DNA of 64,000 bases from Chloroflexota bacterium (GCA_025354985.1 JANXLU010000049.1:1-64000); one strand, 5' to 3'; shown: positions 19,317 through 28,192, counted from the first letter of the stretch. Notes: generated from the letters alone by a model not told the origin. Program-made: numbers and translations.

Positions 19317-20315
19317 GTGAGCGATCAGGCAGCAGCAGAGTTGAACGGTGCACAAGCGCCACTCAGCCTTCAGACACTAAAGCCCCGTATGGAACTCAAG
19401 GGCAAGATAAGCAAGGTTGAGCTTGCGGGAGCACGCGTGGATGTGGGCGTGGGCACCGATGGGATGTTGCACATCAGCGATGTATTGTCCGAGGAACCGA
19501 TAACCCGGCTTGCAGATGTGCTGAAGGAAGGCCAGGAAATCATCGTGTATGTCCGGCGTCTGGATGTGGCCACCAAGCGAATTGGCTTGACCATGTATAA
19601 GCCGCCGCTCTTTGGCTGGGACAATCTTGAGCCGGGCTTGGTGCTGCATAATGTCAAGGTGGCGTCTGTCACCAAGTTTGGCGTATTTGTTGACGTCAGC
19701 GGTCCAAAGGATGCATTGCTCCCTCATGAGCTGGTGAAATTTGACGGTAAGTTGCGCCAGGGCGACGCCCTCGAAACCGTTTGGGTGACCCAGGTGGATG
19801 AGGAGCGCAATCGCATTGGCTTGACCATGTTTCAACCACCCGATCTGCCATGGGAAAAAATCAAGCGTGGCGATGTGATCAAGGGCAGGGTCACCAAGGT
19901 GGACACGCGCGCCGCCTATATTGAAGTGGGCGCCGAGACCGAAGGACAAATCCGCAGCACCGGCATGGGTTTTGGTCAGCCCAGCGACTTCGTGGAAGTG
20001 GGTGAAGAGCTGGAAGTGCGAGTGACGCGCGTCGACGCCCAACGCAAAATCCTCGACCTAGCCCTGACCGGCATGAACGCCGAGGATTATTCACTCAGCA
20101 GCGCTAATGAAGAGACGCCCATCAGCCCAATGGAAGCCGCGCTTAAGCGCGCCCAGCGCAATCAGCGCGTGGCCGCAGCCGCCGCATCGGGTACACCCAC
20201 CGCACCCAGCGTCAGCAAAAAACAAGCGGCACAGGCCGAAGCCATTAAACGCACTTTGGCGCACATGGCGGCGGTAAAACAGGCCGAAGCCGCGCTCACC
20301 AAGAAAGACGCGTAA
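19317..20315 (+). CDS. RNA-binding protein with three S1 domains (RpsA-like)
   Basis: 332 residues. Three S1 OB-folds at about 23-100, 103-180 and 183-260: GKISKVELAGARVDVGV...GMLHISDV, LHNVKVASVTKFGVFVDVSG and KGRVTKVDTRAAYIEVGA. The last 60 residues are an Ala-rich charged tail. It is likely a ribosome-associated or mRNA-binding protein similar to ribosomal protein S1, though bona fide S1 usually has four to six domains. The start is GTG, preceded by AAAGGA at 19305-19310. Many genes nearby seem to lack SD sites, which makes the role of an S1-like protein in initiation interesting. Confidence 0.85.
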   Translation: MSDQAAAELNGAQAPLSLQTLKPRMELKGKISKVELAGARVDVGVGTDGMLHISDVLSEEPITRLADVLKEGQEIIVYVRRLDVATKRIGLTMYKPPLFGWDNLEPGLVLHNVKVASVTKFGVFVDVSGPKDALLPHELVKFDGKLRQGDALETVWVTQVDEERNRIGLTMFQPPDLPWEKIKRGDVIKGRVTKVDTRAAYIEVGAETEGQIRSTGMGFGQPSDFVEVGEELEVRVTRVDAQRKILDLALTGMNAEDYSLSSANEETPISPMEAALKRAQRNQRVAAAAASGTPTAPSVSKKQAAQAEAIKRTLAHMAAVKQAEAALTKKDA

Positions 20316-20338
20316 ACCTCGCATAATTCAGTTGTCTC

Positions 20339-20377
20339 AGCCAGTCATCGGCGGTCAAAGACCTCTGGTGGCTGGCT
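20339..20377 (+). terminator. Hairpin between the S1-domain gene and lysS
   Basis: AGCCAGTCATC (20339-20349) pairs with GGTGGCTGGCT (20367-20377) with two G-U pairs, with an inner GGTC/GACC stem. A T-rich stretch (CTATTTATTT) follows immediately. It can terminate the S1-gene transcript; since lysS starts only 10 nt later, it could also influence lysS translation. Confidence 0.55.
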
Positions 20378-20387
20378 CTATTTATTT

Positions 20388-21965
20388 ATGGAACTTAACG
20401 AATCGGAACGTGAAAAGCAGACAAAGCTGGCGCGAATTCGGGCGCTGGGCATCAACCCCTTTCCCCCACGAGCGGAATGGATCGCCCAGCGTGTGATGGC
20501 AATTGAGGCCGCAGATCGGGCGAAATCGACCGGTTCAAACACCGACAATCAGAACGCCGATCAGCCAGAGCAAGCCAGTCACACTAGTACGCCGACACAA
20601 CCATTCTCCGTGATGGGCCGGGTGATTCGCAAGAACACAAAGGGCAAGGTCAGCTTCGCCCATATTGAAGACGAATCCGGCAAGGTGCAGTTCTTCGCGC
20701 GGCTGGGTGACGATTCATTGTCCGCCGAGCGCTTTCAACTGTGGGACTCCTTGATAGATGTGGGGGATTGGGTCGAGGCAGTTGGCATTCCATTCCTGAC
20801 CAAAGCGGGCGAACCAAGCCTGCGCATCTCGGCATGGAATCTTTTAAGCAAGGCCATCACGCCGCTCCCGCTTGCCAAGGAGGAAAAGCAGACGGATGGA
20901 AGCATCAAACGCTACAGCGCGTTTGCTGATCCAGACCTGCGCTTCCGCCAACGCTATACGGATCTTGCAGTAAACCCCGAAGTGCGCGAAATCTTTATCA
21001 AACGCGCCCGGCTGGTCAAGGGTATTCGCGACTTTATGGATTCAAATGGGTTTCTCGAAGTTGAGACACCCATCCTCCAACCGCTGTATGGCGGCGCCGC
21101 CGCCCGACCATTTACCACCCATCACAATCAGCTTGATCAGGACTTGTATCTGCGCATATCTTATGAACTGTATCTCAAGCGGCTGCTCGTGGGCAATATT
21201 GAACGCGTCTATGAAATCGGTCGGGATTTTCGTAACGAGGGCGTCAGCTTCAAACACAACCCGGAGTTCACCCAGATCGAATTCTATGCAGCGTATATGG
21301 ATGTCTTTGCGGTCATGGAACTGACCGAGCGGATGATCCAGGCGGCCGCACGCGCCGTGCTGCCGGCGTCGACCAATGGCATCAGTCAGTTTCGCGGAAA
21401 CACCATCAATTGGTTTCAACCCTTTGCCCGGCAAACCATGCGCGACGCGATTTGTGAGCACACCAAGCTGGACTACACACTCTTCCCGGATGCAGAGAGC
21501 TTGGGCGCGGAAATCGTCAAGCAGAACCTGATGTCCGCGGAGCTGGTGCGTGGAAAGACCAGGGGAAAGCTGATCGATAGCCTGTTGGGCGACTACGTCG
21601 AAAAAACACTGATCCAACCCACGTTCTTGTATGACTACCCACGCGACATAAGTCCGCTGGCCAAGAGCAAGGTTGATGACCCGGCAACCGTGGAACGCTT
21701 TGAGGGTTTTATCGGCGGGATGGAGTTGTGCAATGCGTTCACCGAGCTCAATGACCCGTTTGACCAGGAGCAACGCTTTCTCGATGAGCAGAAGGGCGGC
21801 GACGACGAAGCGCAGCTACTTGACGAGGATTACATTCGCGCGATGCGATACGGCATGCCACCGAATGGTGGTTTTGGCATGGGGATTGACCGCCTGGCGA
21901 TGTTGCTGACGGACAAGGACACAATTCGCGAGGTCATTCTGTTCCCGCATCTGCGGCAAGGTTGA
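20388..21965 (+). CDS. lysS: Lysyl-tRNA synthetase, class II
   Basis: 525 residues. An OB-fold anticodon-binding domain (about 60-165) precedes the class II catalytic core. Motif 2 is RVYEIGRDFRNEGVSFKHNPEF and motif 3 is GGFGMGIDRLAMLLTD, ending ILFPHLR as usual for LysS. A Gln/Asn/Thr-rich insert of about 25 residues at positions 45-65 separates the N-terminal helix from the OB-fold. No Shine-Dalgarno is visible before ATG 20388; a hairpin ends 10 nt upstream. The stop overlaps a TTG that could begin the next gene. Confidence 0.96.
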   Translation: MELNESEREKQTKLARIRALGINPFPPRAEWIAQRVMAIEAADRAKSTGSNTDNQNADQPEQASHTSTPTQPFSVMGRVIRKNTKGKVSFAHIEDESGKVQFFARLGDDSLSAERFQLWDSLIDVGDWVEAVGIPFLTKAGEPSLRISAWNLLSKAITPLPLAKEEKQTDGSIKRYSAFADPDLRFRQRYTDLAVNPEVREIFIKRARLVKGIRDFMDSNGFLEVETPILQPLYGGAAARPFTTHHNQLDQDLYLRISYELYLKRLLVGNIERVYEIGRDFRNEGVSFKHNPEFTQIEFYAAYMDVFAVMELTERMIQAAARAVLPASTNGISQFRGNTINWFQPFARQTMRDAICEHTKLDYTLFPDAESLGAEIVKQNLMSAELVRGKTRGKLIDSLLGDYVEKTLIQPTFLYDYPRDISPLAKSKVDDPATVERFEGFIGGMELCNAFTELNDPFDQEQRFLDEQKGGDDEAQLLDEDYIRAMRYGMPPNGGFGMGIDRLAMLLTDKDTIREVILFPHLRQG

Positions 21966-21985
21966 CCGTTGACTGGAACTGCAGC

Positions 21986-22765
21986 ATGCTAGAAACCACC
22001 GCACGACGGGACTACCTTTGGACGCAATTGTGTGATCTGCCCTATTTTCGCGCGCTGCTCCGCGCGATCGAGGCGCGGTTTTATGAAGATCTGCCGGTCG
22101 TCGCGCCAATTCTGGATATCGGCAGCGGTGACGGTCTGTTTGCACGCCAAGCGTTTGGTCAGAAGTTGGACTTGGGGATTGATCCGTTTGCCGCGCCCAC
22201 ATATGGATCGGTCTATCGAGACGGTTACAAATCCATTTCGATTGCAGAAGGAAGCGCGGTGCCTACGGCAGACGAGACGTTCCAAACAGTCATCAGTAAC
22301 TCGGTCTTGGAGCACATTCCAGATCTAAATCCGGTTATTGCCGAGGCCCACCGCGTGCTAAAACCAGGTGGATATTTTTTGTTTTGCTCGCCTTCAGATT
22401 ACTTTGACCGTTGGCTGTTGGGTGCGCGGATTTTTGGTGATGCCTATCGCCGATTCTTCCAACGGATCGCCCGGCACGTGACCTGCGATGGTCCGCAGGC
22501 CTGGACCGCGCGTTTGGACGCCCATGGTTTTGATGTTGAAAAGTGCTGGTATTACTTTTCGCCCCACGCGGTCCACGTATTTGAAATTGGTCACTTTCTT
22601 GGGCTGCCAAATCTCATTACGAAGAAGTTGTTTGATCGATGGGTGCTTTGGCCAAGCACAAGCAACCCGGCGCTTCGCATGCTCCATCGCTGGCTTGAGC
22701 CCATCTACAATGAATCGCTTCCAGACAAGGGTGCGTGCATATTCGTGGTGGCGCGCAAGCGGTAG
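21986..22765 (+). CDS. SAM-dependent methyltransferase (Methyltransf_11 type)
   Basis: 259 residues with a Rossmann-type methyltransferase domain (about 35-160): SAM motif I ILDIGSGDGLFARQ, a following acidic residue (GIDPF), and NSVLEHIPDLNPVIAEAHRVLKPGGYFLF. The C-terminal 100 residues look helical. Substrate unknown; pairing with an FkbM-type methyltransferase gene suggests glycan or natural-product modification. A TTG at 21962 overlapping the lysS stop could extend the protein by 8 residues; the ATG at 21986 is chosen because it begins the conserved part. Confidence 0.8.
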   Translation: MLETTARRDYLWTQLCDLPYFRALLRAIEARFYEDLPVVAPILDIGSGDGLFARQAFGQKLDLGIDPFAAPTYGSVYRDGYKSISIAEGSAVPTADETFQTVISNSVLEHIPDLNPVIAEAHRVLKPGGYFLFCSPSDYFDRWLLGARIFGDAYRRFFQRIARHVTCDGPQAWTARLDAHGFDVEKCWYYFSPHAVHVFEIGHFLGLPNLITKKLFDRWVLWPSTSNPALRMLHRWLEPIYNESLPDKGACIFVVARKR

Positions 22766-22787
22766 GGAAGACAAATTAGCCATCGTT

Positions 22788-23582
22788 ATGCTCAATCGTC
22801 TCGCCTACTACGCCCGATCCATTCCGACAATTGCGCGGGGCGTGGCCAATTTGGATGCGCTGCCCCGGAGCATGCTCGGGTTAAATCCGATCATACGGTT
22901 GCGCGGCGGCCCACAACTTCGAGTTGGCAGCTTGATGGATGTCTGGATTGCCAAGGAAACGATACTGGATCGCGACTACGAGCGCGTTGGGACATCGATT
23001 CTGGATGGCTGGACCATTTTGGATGTTGGCGCGGCACTCGGCGATTTTGCCGTATATGTGGGTCTGGCACACCCAACAGCGCGTGTGATCGCATTTGAAC
23101 CTTTTACCGAAAGTTTTGCCCGATTACGGGAAAATATCGAGCTAAATCATCTGAAAAACGTCACCGCGGTTCCACGCGCCATTAGCAACAACGGCGGCAT
23201 GATCTCGCTGGCCAAAACAGGCTCGGCAGTGCAACACACAATTACCGAAAGCACGCTCTCCGGGCACGCCAGCGAATCATTGCGGGTGCCGGCATTGACG
23301 CTTAACGACGCCCTTGATGACCATGAAGTGAACCGGTGCGACTTTCTGAAAATGGATTGCGAGGGTGCGGAGTTTGAGATTTTGTTAAACGCGCCCGTAT
23401 CCGCCACGGATCGCATCGATCGCATTTGCCTTGAATATCATGACGGGTTTACCAGCCAGGATCACACCGCGCTGGTCCGTCATTTGGAAAACCGGGGATA
23501 TGAGGTTACCTGCACGCCAAACCCCGTCCATGCGCACTTGGGTTTCCTATATGCGCGAAAAGCTATAATCAACAAACTATGA
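22788..23582 (+). CDS. FkbM-family methyltransferase
   Basis: 264 residues. SAM motif ILDVGAALGDFAVYVGLAHP and the acidic strand-2 end AFEPFTESFARL, followed by FLKMDCEGAEFEILL, which is the signature of the FkbM family. These enzymes typically O-methylate sugars or polyketides. The frame stays open upstream to 22488 inside the preceding gene; ATG 22788 starts the recognisable protein. Its TGA overlaps the secG ATG (ATGA), but secG also seems to have its own -10 box inside this gene. Confidence 0.82.
   Translation: MLNRLAYYARSIPTIARGVANLDALPRSMLGLNPIIRLRGGPQLRVGSLMDVWIAKETILDRDYERVGTSILDGWTILDVGAALGDFAVYVGLAHPTARVIAFEPFTESFARLRENIELNHLKNVTAVPRAISNNGGMISLAKTGSAVQHTITESTLSGHASESLRVPALTLNDALDDHEVNRCDFLKMDCEGAEFEILLNAPVSATDRIDRICLEYHDGFTSQDHTALVRHLENRGYEVTCTPNPVHAHLGFLYARKAIINKL
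23564..23569 (+). promoter_or_regulatory. -10 box TATAAT immediately upstream of secG
   Basis: Consensus TATAAT ends 9 nt before the secG ATG at 23579, which would place the transcript start within about 3 nt of the start codon. It lies inside the end of the FkbM gene. No -35 match is evident. Confidence 0.5.
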
Positions 23583-23818
23583 TTCTGAACGTATTTCTGA
23601 GCATTGCTCAGATCGTGTTGTCGGTTGCGCTAATTGGCGCGGTTTTACTCCAGAGCAAGGGCGAAGAATTGGGGGGTGTATTTGGTGGCGCTCAGAGCAT
23701 TTATCAAACCCGGCGCGGTGTGGATCGGCTGTTGTTCACACTCACTGTATTTTTGGCCATAGCCTTTTTTGTTTTGGCCGGCATCAACGTCTGGCTGTCG
23801 GGCGGCTTTACAGCCTAA
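23579..23818 (+). CDS. secG: Preprotein translocase subunit SecG
   Basis: 79 residues with two transmembrane helices (about 2-22 and 53-73). The conserved loop LLQSKGEELGGVFGG follows helix 1, as in SecG. It is the small accessory subunit of the SecYEG channel that assists SecA-driven export. The next bases hold an intrinsic terminator, so this is the last gene of its unit. Confidence 0.92.
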   Translation: MILNVFLSIAQIVLSVALIGAVLLQSKGEELGGVFGGAQSIYQTRRGVDRLLFTLTVFLAIAFFVLAGINVWLSGGFTA

Positions 23819-23838
23819 ACTTCAATCTCGTCAGGATT

Positions 23839-23877
23839 AAAAGGAGCATCCCGAGGCTTGCCCGGGATGCTCCTTTT
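23839..23877 (+). terminator. Strong intrinsic terminator after secG
   Basis: A perfect 15-bp stem (AAAAGGAGCATCCCG at 23839-23853 with CGGGATGCTCCTTTT at 23863-23877) around a 9-nt loop, with A and T runs at the base. It is bidirectional by sequence, but only plus-strand genes flank it. Confidence 0.9.
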
Positions 23878-23888
23878 GGCATAAAAGC

Positions 23889-25547
23889 ATGAAAGCTAAT
23901 CGCCTCCCGGTGCTGTTACTAATAGCAGGGGCGCTGGTGATTGCTTTTGTCGTGTTGCGGTTTGTGCAGCCAACCGACACGCCGAACCCAACCGGCGGCG
24001 GAACTTATGTAGAGGGAATTGCCGGTGCGCCGCGGGCGATCAACCCGTTGCTGTGCGAGCTTAACGACGCAGATCGGGATTTGTGCGGTCTTATTTTTAG
24101 CGGCCTGACGCGCTTGAATGAGTTTGGCGAGGCACAGCCCGATTTGGCCGAAACCTGGTTCGCATCTCCGGATGGTCTGACCTACACGGTAAAAATTCGT
24201 GACACCGCACGATGGCACGATGGCATCATGGTTGATGCTGAAGATGTGGTGTTTACGGCGCAGCTGTTACAGGCGCCCGACTTCCCCGGTAGGGCTGATA
24301 TCGGGGCACTCTGGCAAACCATCAAGGTCGCAAAAATCGATGACCAGACCGTGCGATTTGTGCTCAGCCAGCCGATCGCATCCTTTCCAGATTATTTGTC
24401 GATTGGCTTGCTCCCCAGACACGTGCTGAGCACGACCAACGCGGCCAACATTGACAAGGTGCCTTTTAACCTTCAACCCATTGGCACGGGCGGATGGAAA
24501 CTGACAAATGTTGCATCTGCAGGGACGCGGGTGAGTGCCATCACGCTGGAACCGGTCTCTCGAGACACCGTTACGCACAAGCCCTTTCTCGACAAAATCA
24601 TTCTGCGTTACTACACGAGCCCGCAGGCGGTGTTTGAGGCATTTCGAATTGGTGAAATCGATGGCACGGGGGGCCTGACCCCGGACTTGATGAACCGACT
24701 TATCGGTCGGGATGACCTGACCATTCATACGACCGAACTTGCGCGCAGTGTCAGCGTATTTATCAACACCCGTAAAGACAGTGGTACGGTTGCACTGAGT
24801 GAAAAGCCGGTTCGCCAGGCGCTGATGTATGCGCTTGACCGGGATCGGTTGGTGCGCGAAGCGCTGGCGGGCCAGGCCGTAGTCGCCGATTCTCTGTTCA
24901 TTCCCGACACGTGGGCCTATCACACGGGTGTCAAGCGATACGCCACCAACGCGTTGCGCGCGGTGGAGTTGTTGCGTGGCGCCGGATATGAATTGCGCGC
25001 GGTGGCGCCCAGCCCGCGCGAAGTTTGGCAAAAGGACGGCGAGGCCTTGTCATTTACGTTGCTCACACCAGATGATCCGGTGAGGCGTGCGGTTGCAGAG
25101 GCGGTCGCCACTCAGTGGCGCGAACTGGGTGTTGTGGTGGCGGTGCAACCGGTGCGCAATCTGGCGCGCGATTTTCTCGCAACCCGTCAATTTCAGGCCG
25201 CGCTCACCGATCTTGAAATGGGTGGTGACCCGGAGGTCTACGCGCTTTGGCATCGGAGCCAGACGGTAACCGGTCAAAACTATACGGGTTATGAAAGCAA
25301 GGAGGTCAGCGACTGGGTGGAGCAGGCCAGGCTCAGTCAGGATCGAACCGTGCGCGCTGAACTATACCGAAAGCTGCAGGATGCCCTTGCTGAGGATCTT
25401 CCCGCCATTCCGTTGTATCACCCAATCTATCGCTATGTAATCGCCAACTATGTGCGCAATGTGCAGTTGCCACCACTGCTCAATACGAGCGATCGTCTGC
25501 GAGACGTTTCGGATTGGGCCATAAGCACACGTGCGCCCCGCCGCTAG
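23889..25547 (+). CDS. ABC transporter substrate-binding protein, peptide/oligopeptide type (SBP_bac_5)
   Basis: 552 residues. A single N-terminal hydrophobic helix (about 7-26) without a lipobox cysteine anchors it to the membrane. The mature part has the family 5 pattern: INPLLCELNDADRDLCGLIFSGL, AETWFASPDGLTYTVKIRDTARWHDG, VVFTAQLL and ALMYALDRDRLVREAL. The family binds peptides, nickel or opines for an ABC importer. No permease or ATPase gene lies next to it, so it is an orphan receptor or uses distant partners. It starts 11 nt after the secG terminator and no SD is apparent. Confidence 0.9.
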   Translation: MKANRLPVLLLIAGALVIAFVVLRFVQPTDTPNPTGGGTYVEGIAGAPRAINPLLCELNDADRDLCGLIFSGLTRLNEFGEAQPDLAETWFASPDGLTYTVKIRDTARWHDGIMVDAEDVVFTAQLLQAPDFPGRADIGALWQTIKVAKIDDQTVRFVLSQPIASFPDYLSIGLLPRHVLSTTNAANIDKVPFNLQPIGTGGWKLTNVASAGTRVSAITLEPVSRDTVTHKPFLDKIILRYYTSPQAVFEAFRIGEIDGTGGLTPDLMNRLIGRDDLTIHTTELARSVSVFINTRKDSGTVALSEKPVRQALMYALDRDRLVREALAGQAVVADSLFIPDTWAYHTGVKRYATNALRAVELLRGAGYELRAVAPSPREVWQKDGEALSFTLLTPDDPVRRAVAEAVATQWRELGVVVAVQPVRNLARDFLATRQFQAALTDLEMGGDPEVYALWHRSQTVTGQNYTGYESKEVSDWVEQARLSQDRTVRAELYRKLQDALAEDLPAIPLYHPIYRYVIANYVRNVQLPPLLNTSDRLRDVSDWAISTRAPRR

Positions 25548-25557
25548 CGTGCTGTCA

Positions 25558-25578
25558 TATCCGCCGCGGGCGGATAAT
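25558..25578 (+). promoter_or_regulatory. Palindrome overlapping a -10-like box upstream of the C26 hydrolase gene
   Basis: TATCCGCC (25558-25565) and GGCGGATA (25569-25576) form an 8-bp dyad with a 3-bp centre. GATAAT (25573-25578) overlaps its right half and ends 8 nt before the ATG at 25587. This is a plausible operator over a leaderless promoter, or a short hairpin ending the upstream transcript. Confidence 0.4.
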
Positions 25579-25586
25579 GCCATGTC

Positions 25587-26321
25587 ATGACTTCATCCGC
25601 CTCGCCGATTATTCTCGTCCCCACTCAACGATACCCGGAAACCAAGCGTTACTCCGTTGGCTATGATTATGTGGATTCTCTGGTCGCGGCCGGGGCCAAT
25701 CCCTTTTTGTCTCCCGTGGCAATTGCAACGCGAACCGAAGATTTGCGCCGGGCGTATGAGATGGCCGACGGCATATTGCTCGCCGGCGGACCAGATTGCG
25801 ATCCACTTCTTTTTGGCGAGGTCGCCCACGAAAAAACCGAGGGCATTGACCCGGATCGCGACAGCGCGGAGTTGCTGTTGGCACGTTGGGCGGCCGAGGA
25901 TGACAAACCATTGTTCGGTATTTGCCGGGGTGTGCAGATGATGAACGTGGCGATGGGTGGAACATTGATTCAGGATGTTCCATCGCAAACCATCAGACCC
26001 CTCCGCCATGCCGGCGATCAGACCCAACGCGCCCAGCTGCTGCACACTGTTTGCGTCGAACCGGACAATCGCTTGTCCCGAATCGTCGGAGCCGGAGTGG
26101 TGGGCGTAAACAGTTTTCATCACCAGGCAGTTGGAAGAATTGCCACGGGATACTTGGTGACCGCCCGATCGGATGACGGCGTTATCGAAGGTATCGAGAA
26201 CCCGGAACTCACGTTTAACCTCGGTGTCCAGTGGCATCCGGAGAACCTGGCGGCGGCCGGGCATGTCGAAATGATTGCCTTGTTCCGGGAATTTGTGATG
26301 GCGGCCAGCGCGCAGGCCTAG
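25587..26321 (+). CDS. Gamma-glutamyl-gamma-aminobutyrate hydrolase family protein (peptidase C26)
   Basis: 244 residues with a class I glutamine amidotransferase fold. The nucleophile elbow is GICRGVQMMNVAMGGTLIQD (Cys at about 113) and the His-Glu pair is in LGVQWHPENL; the NSFHHQAV loop is typical of PuuD-like enzymes. It should hydrolyse gamma-glutamyl amides such as gamma-glutamyl-GABA. There are no other puu genes nearby, so the substrate is open. Confidence 0.88.
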   Translation: MTSSASPIILVPTQRYPETKRYSVGYDYVDSLVAAGANPFLSPVAIATRTEDLRRAYEMADGILLAGGPDCDPLLFGEVAHEKTEGIDPDRDSAELLLARWAAEDDKPLFGICRGVQMMNVAMGGTLIQDVPSQTIRPLRHAGDQTQRAQLLHTVCVEPDNRLSRIVGAGVVGVNSFHHQAVGRIATGYLVTARSDDGVIEGIENPELTFNLGVQWHPENLAAAGHVEMIALFREFVMAASAQA

Positions 26322-26431
26322 GCATTGGTGTCGACTCGGTCTTACTGGTGACCAGAATTTGGTGCCGCAAACATTCATTCCACCCCTCGCCGCCCGTGTA
26401 ATTCGTCACTTCCGTGGCGCACTCATTTCGG

Positions 26432-26437
26432 TATAAT
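26432..26437 (+). promoter_or_regulatory. -10 box TATAAT upstream of the cytochrome gene
   Basis: Consensus TATAAT ends 10 nt before the ATG at 26448, with no Shine-Dalgarno between. This predicts a leader of at most a few nucleotides. Confidence 0.55.
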
Positions 26438-26447
26438 CAAACACGAC

Positions 26448-27173
26448 ATGGAGTCATTGCTCAAGAACACGTCTTTGCTGGTATTTATCATCGCCGGAGC
26501 GCTATTTGGCGTGGTTATTGTGGGTGGGATTTTGTTTGGTGTTCTGTCCAACCTAATCACAAGTTGGACAGCTTCGACTGCGCCAAGCGAAGAGGCGATG
26601 ACCGCTTGGAACGCAAAACAATTCAAGACGGTGACCGCCGAATTGGCCTCGCCGAAGCCTTTGATTAAGCTGACGCTGCGCAACGAGCCGTTTCTTGTGT
26701 CGCTGCTTGCGTTCCTCATGGCGTTCACGTTGTCAAGTTTCTTTGTAAAAGTTCCCGTGGTTGAAGCAGTGGCGACGCAAGATCCTGCCGCTACGCCTAA
26801 ACCGGTCAAGCTGAAATCTTGCAAAACTGCCGAGACGTGTGCCGTGCAGGTAAAGTTGTTGCCGACAAACGGAAATGTGGCGCATGGATTGACCCTATAT
26901 AACGAACAAGGCTGCATTGGATGCCACAGCCTCGAAAAGGGCAAAATTGTGGTTGGGCCATCCTATTACGGCGTCTACACGCGCGCAGCCACACGCAAGC
27001 CGGGATATTCACCCCAAGAATACATTTACGAGAGCATCGTGAACCCCAACAATTATGTGGTGGATGGCTTTCAGCCAAATATTATGAACGGTGGTTTTCT
27101 CGCTGCACTATCCCAGCAAGATATGGCCGACATTCTGGCCTGGATGAAGACCGCAAACGCTCAGACGGACTAA
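26448..27173 (+). CDS. Membrane-anchored monoheme cytochrome c
   Basis: 241 residues. Two transmembrane helices (about 9-35 and 83-103) flank a roughly 45-residue loop; the C-terminal half is a class I-like cytochrome domain with the heme motif CIGCH at 156-160 and a likely axial Met in QPNIMNGGF near 208. Ends QQDMADILAWMKT as in many cytochrome c domains. It should carry electrons on the outer face of the membrane, possibly as part of a respiratory complex whose other genes are absent here. Its stop overlaps the convergent molybdopterin-binding gene by 4 bp. Confidence 0.87.
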   Translation: MESLLKNTSLLVFIIAGALFGVVIVGGILFGVLSNLITSWTASTAPSEEAMTAWNAKQFKTVTAELASPKPLIKLTLRNEPFLVSLLAFLMAFTLSSFFVKVPVVEAVATQDPAATPKPVKLKSCKTAETCAVQVKLLPTNGNVAHGLTLYNEQGCIGCHSLEKGKIVVGPSYYGVYTRAATRKPGYSPQEYIYESIVNPNNYVVDGFQPNIMNGGFLAALSQQDMADILAWMKTANAQTD

Positions 27174-28192
27174 GTCTCGCGGATCATCCCGCGCTCGTGG
27201 ATTTCTTCCAGCAAGCCTCCAACACCCAAGCCGACCACGTCGCGCCGCGTCAGCCGGTCGCCGGATAGCAGCCGCGGCAATACGTAGTCCACCACATTTA
27301 ATTTACGGCTGCGTACGCAGCCAGGCGCGCCCAAAATTGGCATGTGCCCAAGATAAGCCACCAGCAGCAGATTGCCGGGATCAACGGGAGCACCAAAGAT
27401 TGTCACATCGCCCCCGGCACGTTCTATCGCGCGCGGTGCCAGGTCGTGGCGATCCATGATGGCAGTATCCCCCGCCAAAATGACCATGGCATCGCCCCGC
27501 TCTCGGCAAGACCGCAGAGCATGTGACAGCGCCGTCTCATCCTCTTCGGTTTCCTGTGGCACAAACTCAATCGCATGAAGTATTGACCCACACGCTTCAA
27601 TGCGAGCGCGGACACTGTCGCCAAAATCGGCGACCAGGCGTTCACGGGCACCCGCCGATCCTCCCAGAATCATGGTCACTTTTTGTTTGGCAAATTCATC
27701 CACCCGGACCACCTGACGCATCCCGCAGATTGTGCGCACTGTATCCAACGCCGCACCCGGCACGGCATATGGAATAACCTTTATGGTGACCGCCATCTGT
27801 TTCGGTGTGGTTACACTGTAATTTGCGAGCGATGCGACAGTTACGGCGCCATCCGCGACCTCGTTAATGGCCTCTATCAAGGATGCATCCACGCGCAACA
27901 GACCAAGACACGTCGACAGAAGGTTGACACGGCCGCCCGCCGCACCCATGGAACGAAGACCCCGCCCCATAATCATCCCGGCGATCTTACGGGCGGCTTC
28001 GTCTTCACCAACATCGCCAGGTTCCAGCTCCGCCACGTATACGCTCGCGCGGGCTTCATTCCGAAGCAATGCCACATCCGCCTCGGTCAGCGGTTTACCC
28101 TTGCGCATCAAACGGGTGCCGTTGCGTCTGGCAATGTTATGACCAAGAATTTTCCCGATGGCGTGATCGATTGCCACAGAATGGAATTGCAT
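27170..28192 (-). CDS. Molybdopterin-binding protein (MoeA/MogA-like domain)
   Basis: 340 residues. The N-terminal part (AIGKILGHNI...GKPLTEADVALL) is MoeA-like, and the C-terminal MoCF-type domain shows AMVILAGDTAIMDRHD, GAPVDPGNLLLVAYLGHMPILGAPGC. These proteins bind molybdopterin during cofactor maturation or insertion. The full MoeA domain set is not present, so it is probably the stand-alone molybdopterin-binding type found next to molybdenum hydroxylase genes, but none is in the window. An ATG three codons upstream (28201) is an alternative start. Confidence 0.75.
   Translation of the reverse strand: MQFHSVAIDHAIGKILGHNIARRNGTRLMRKGKPLTEADVALLRNEARASVYVAELEPGDVGEDEAARKIAGMIMGRGLRSMGAAGGRVNLLSTCLGLLRVDASLIEAINEVADGAVTVASLANYSVTTPKQMAVTIKVIPYAVPGAALDTVRTICGMRQVVRVDEFAKQKVTMILGGSAGARERLVADFGDSVRARIEACGSILHAIEFVPQETEEDETALSHALRSCRERGDAMVILAGDTAIMDRHDLAPRAIERAGGDVTIFGAPVDPGNLLLVAYLGHMPILGAPGCVRSRKLNVVDYVLPRLLSGDRLTRRDVVGLGVGGLLEEIHERGMIRET

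Noticed and set aside
19377-20042. A 221-codon minus-strand frame inside the S1-domain gene
   Set aside because: Antisense shadow; the plus-strand frame shows three clear S1 domains.
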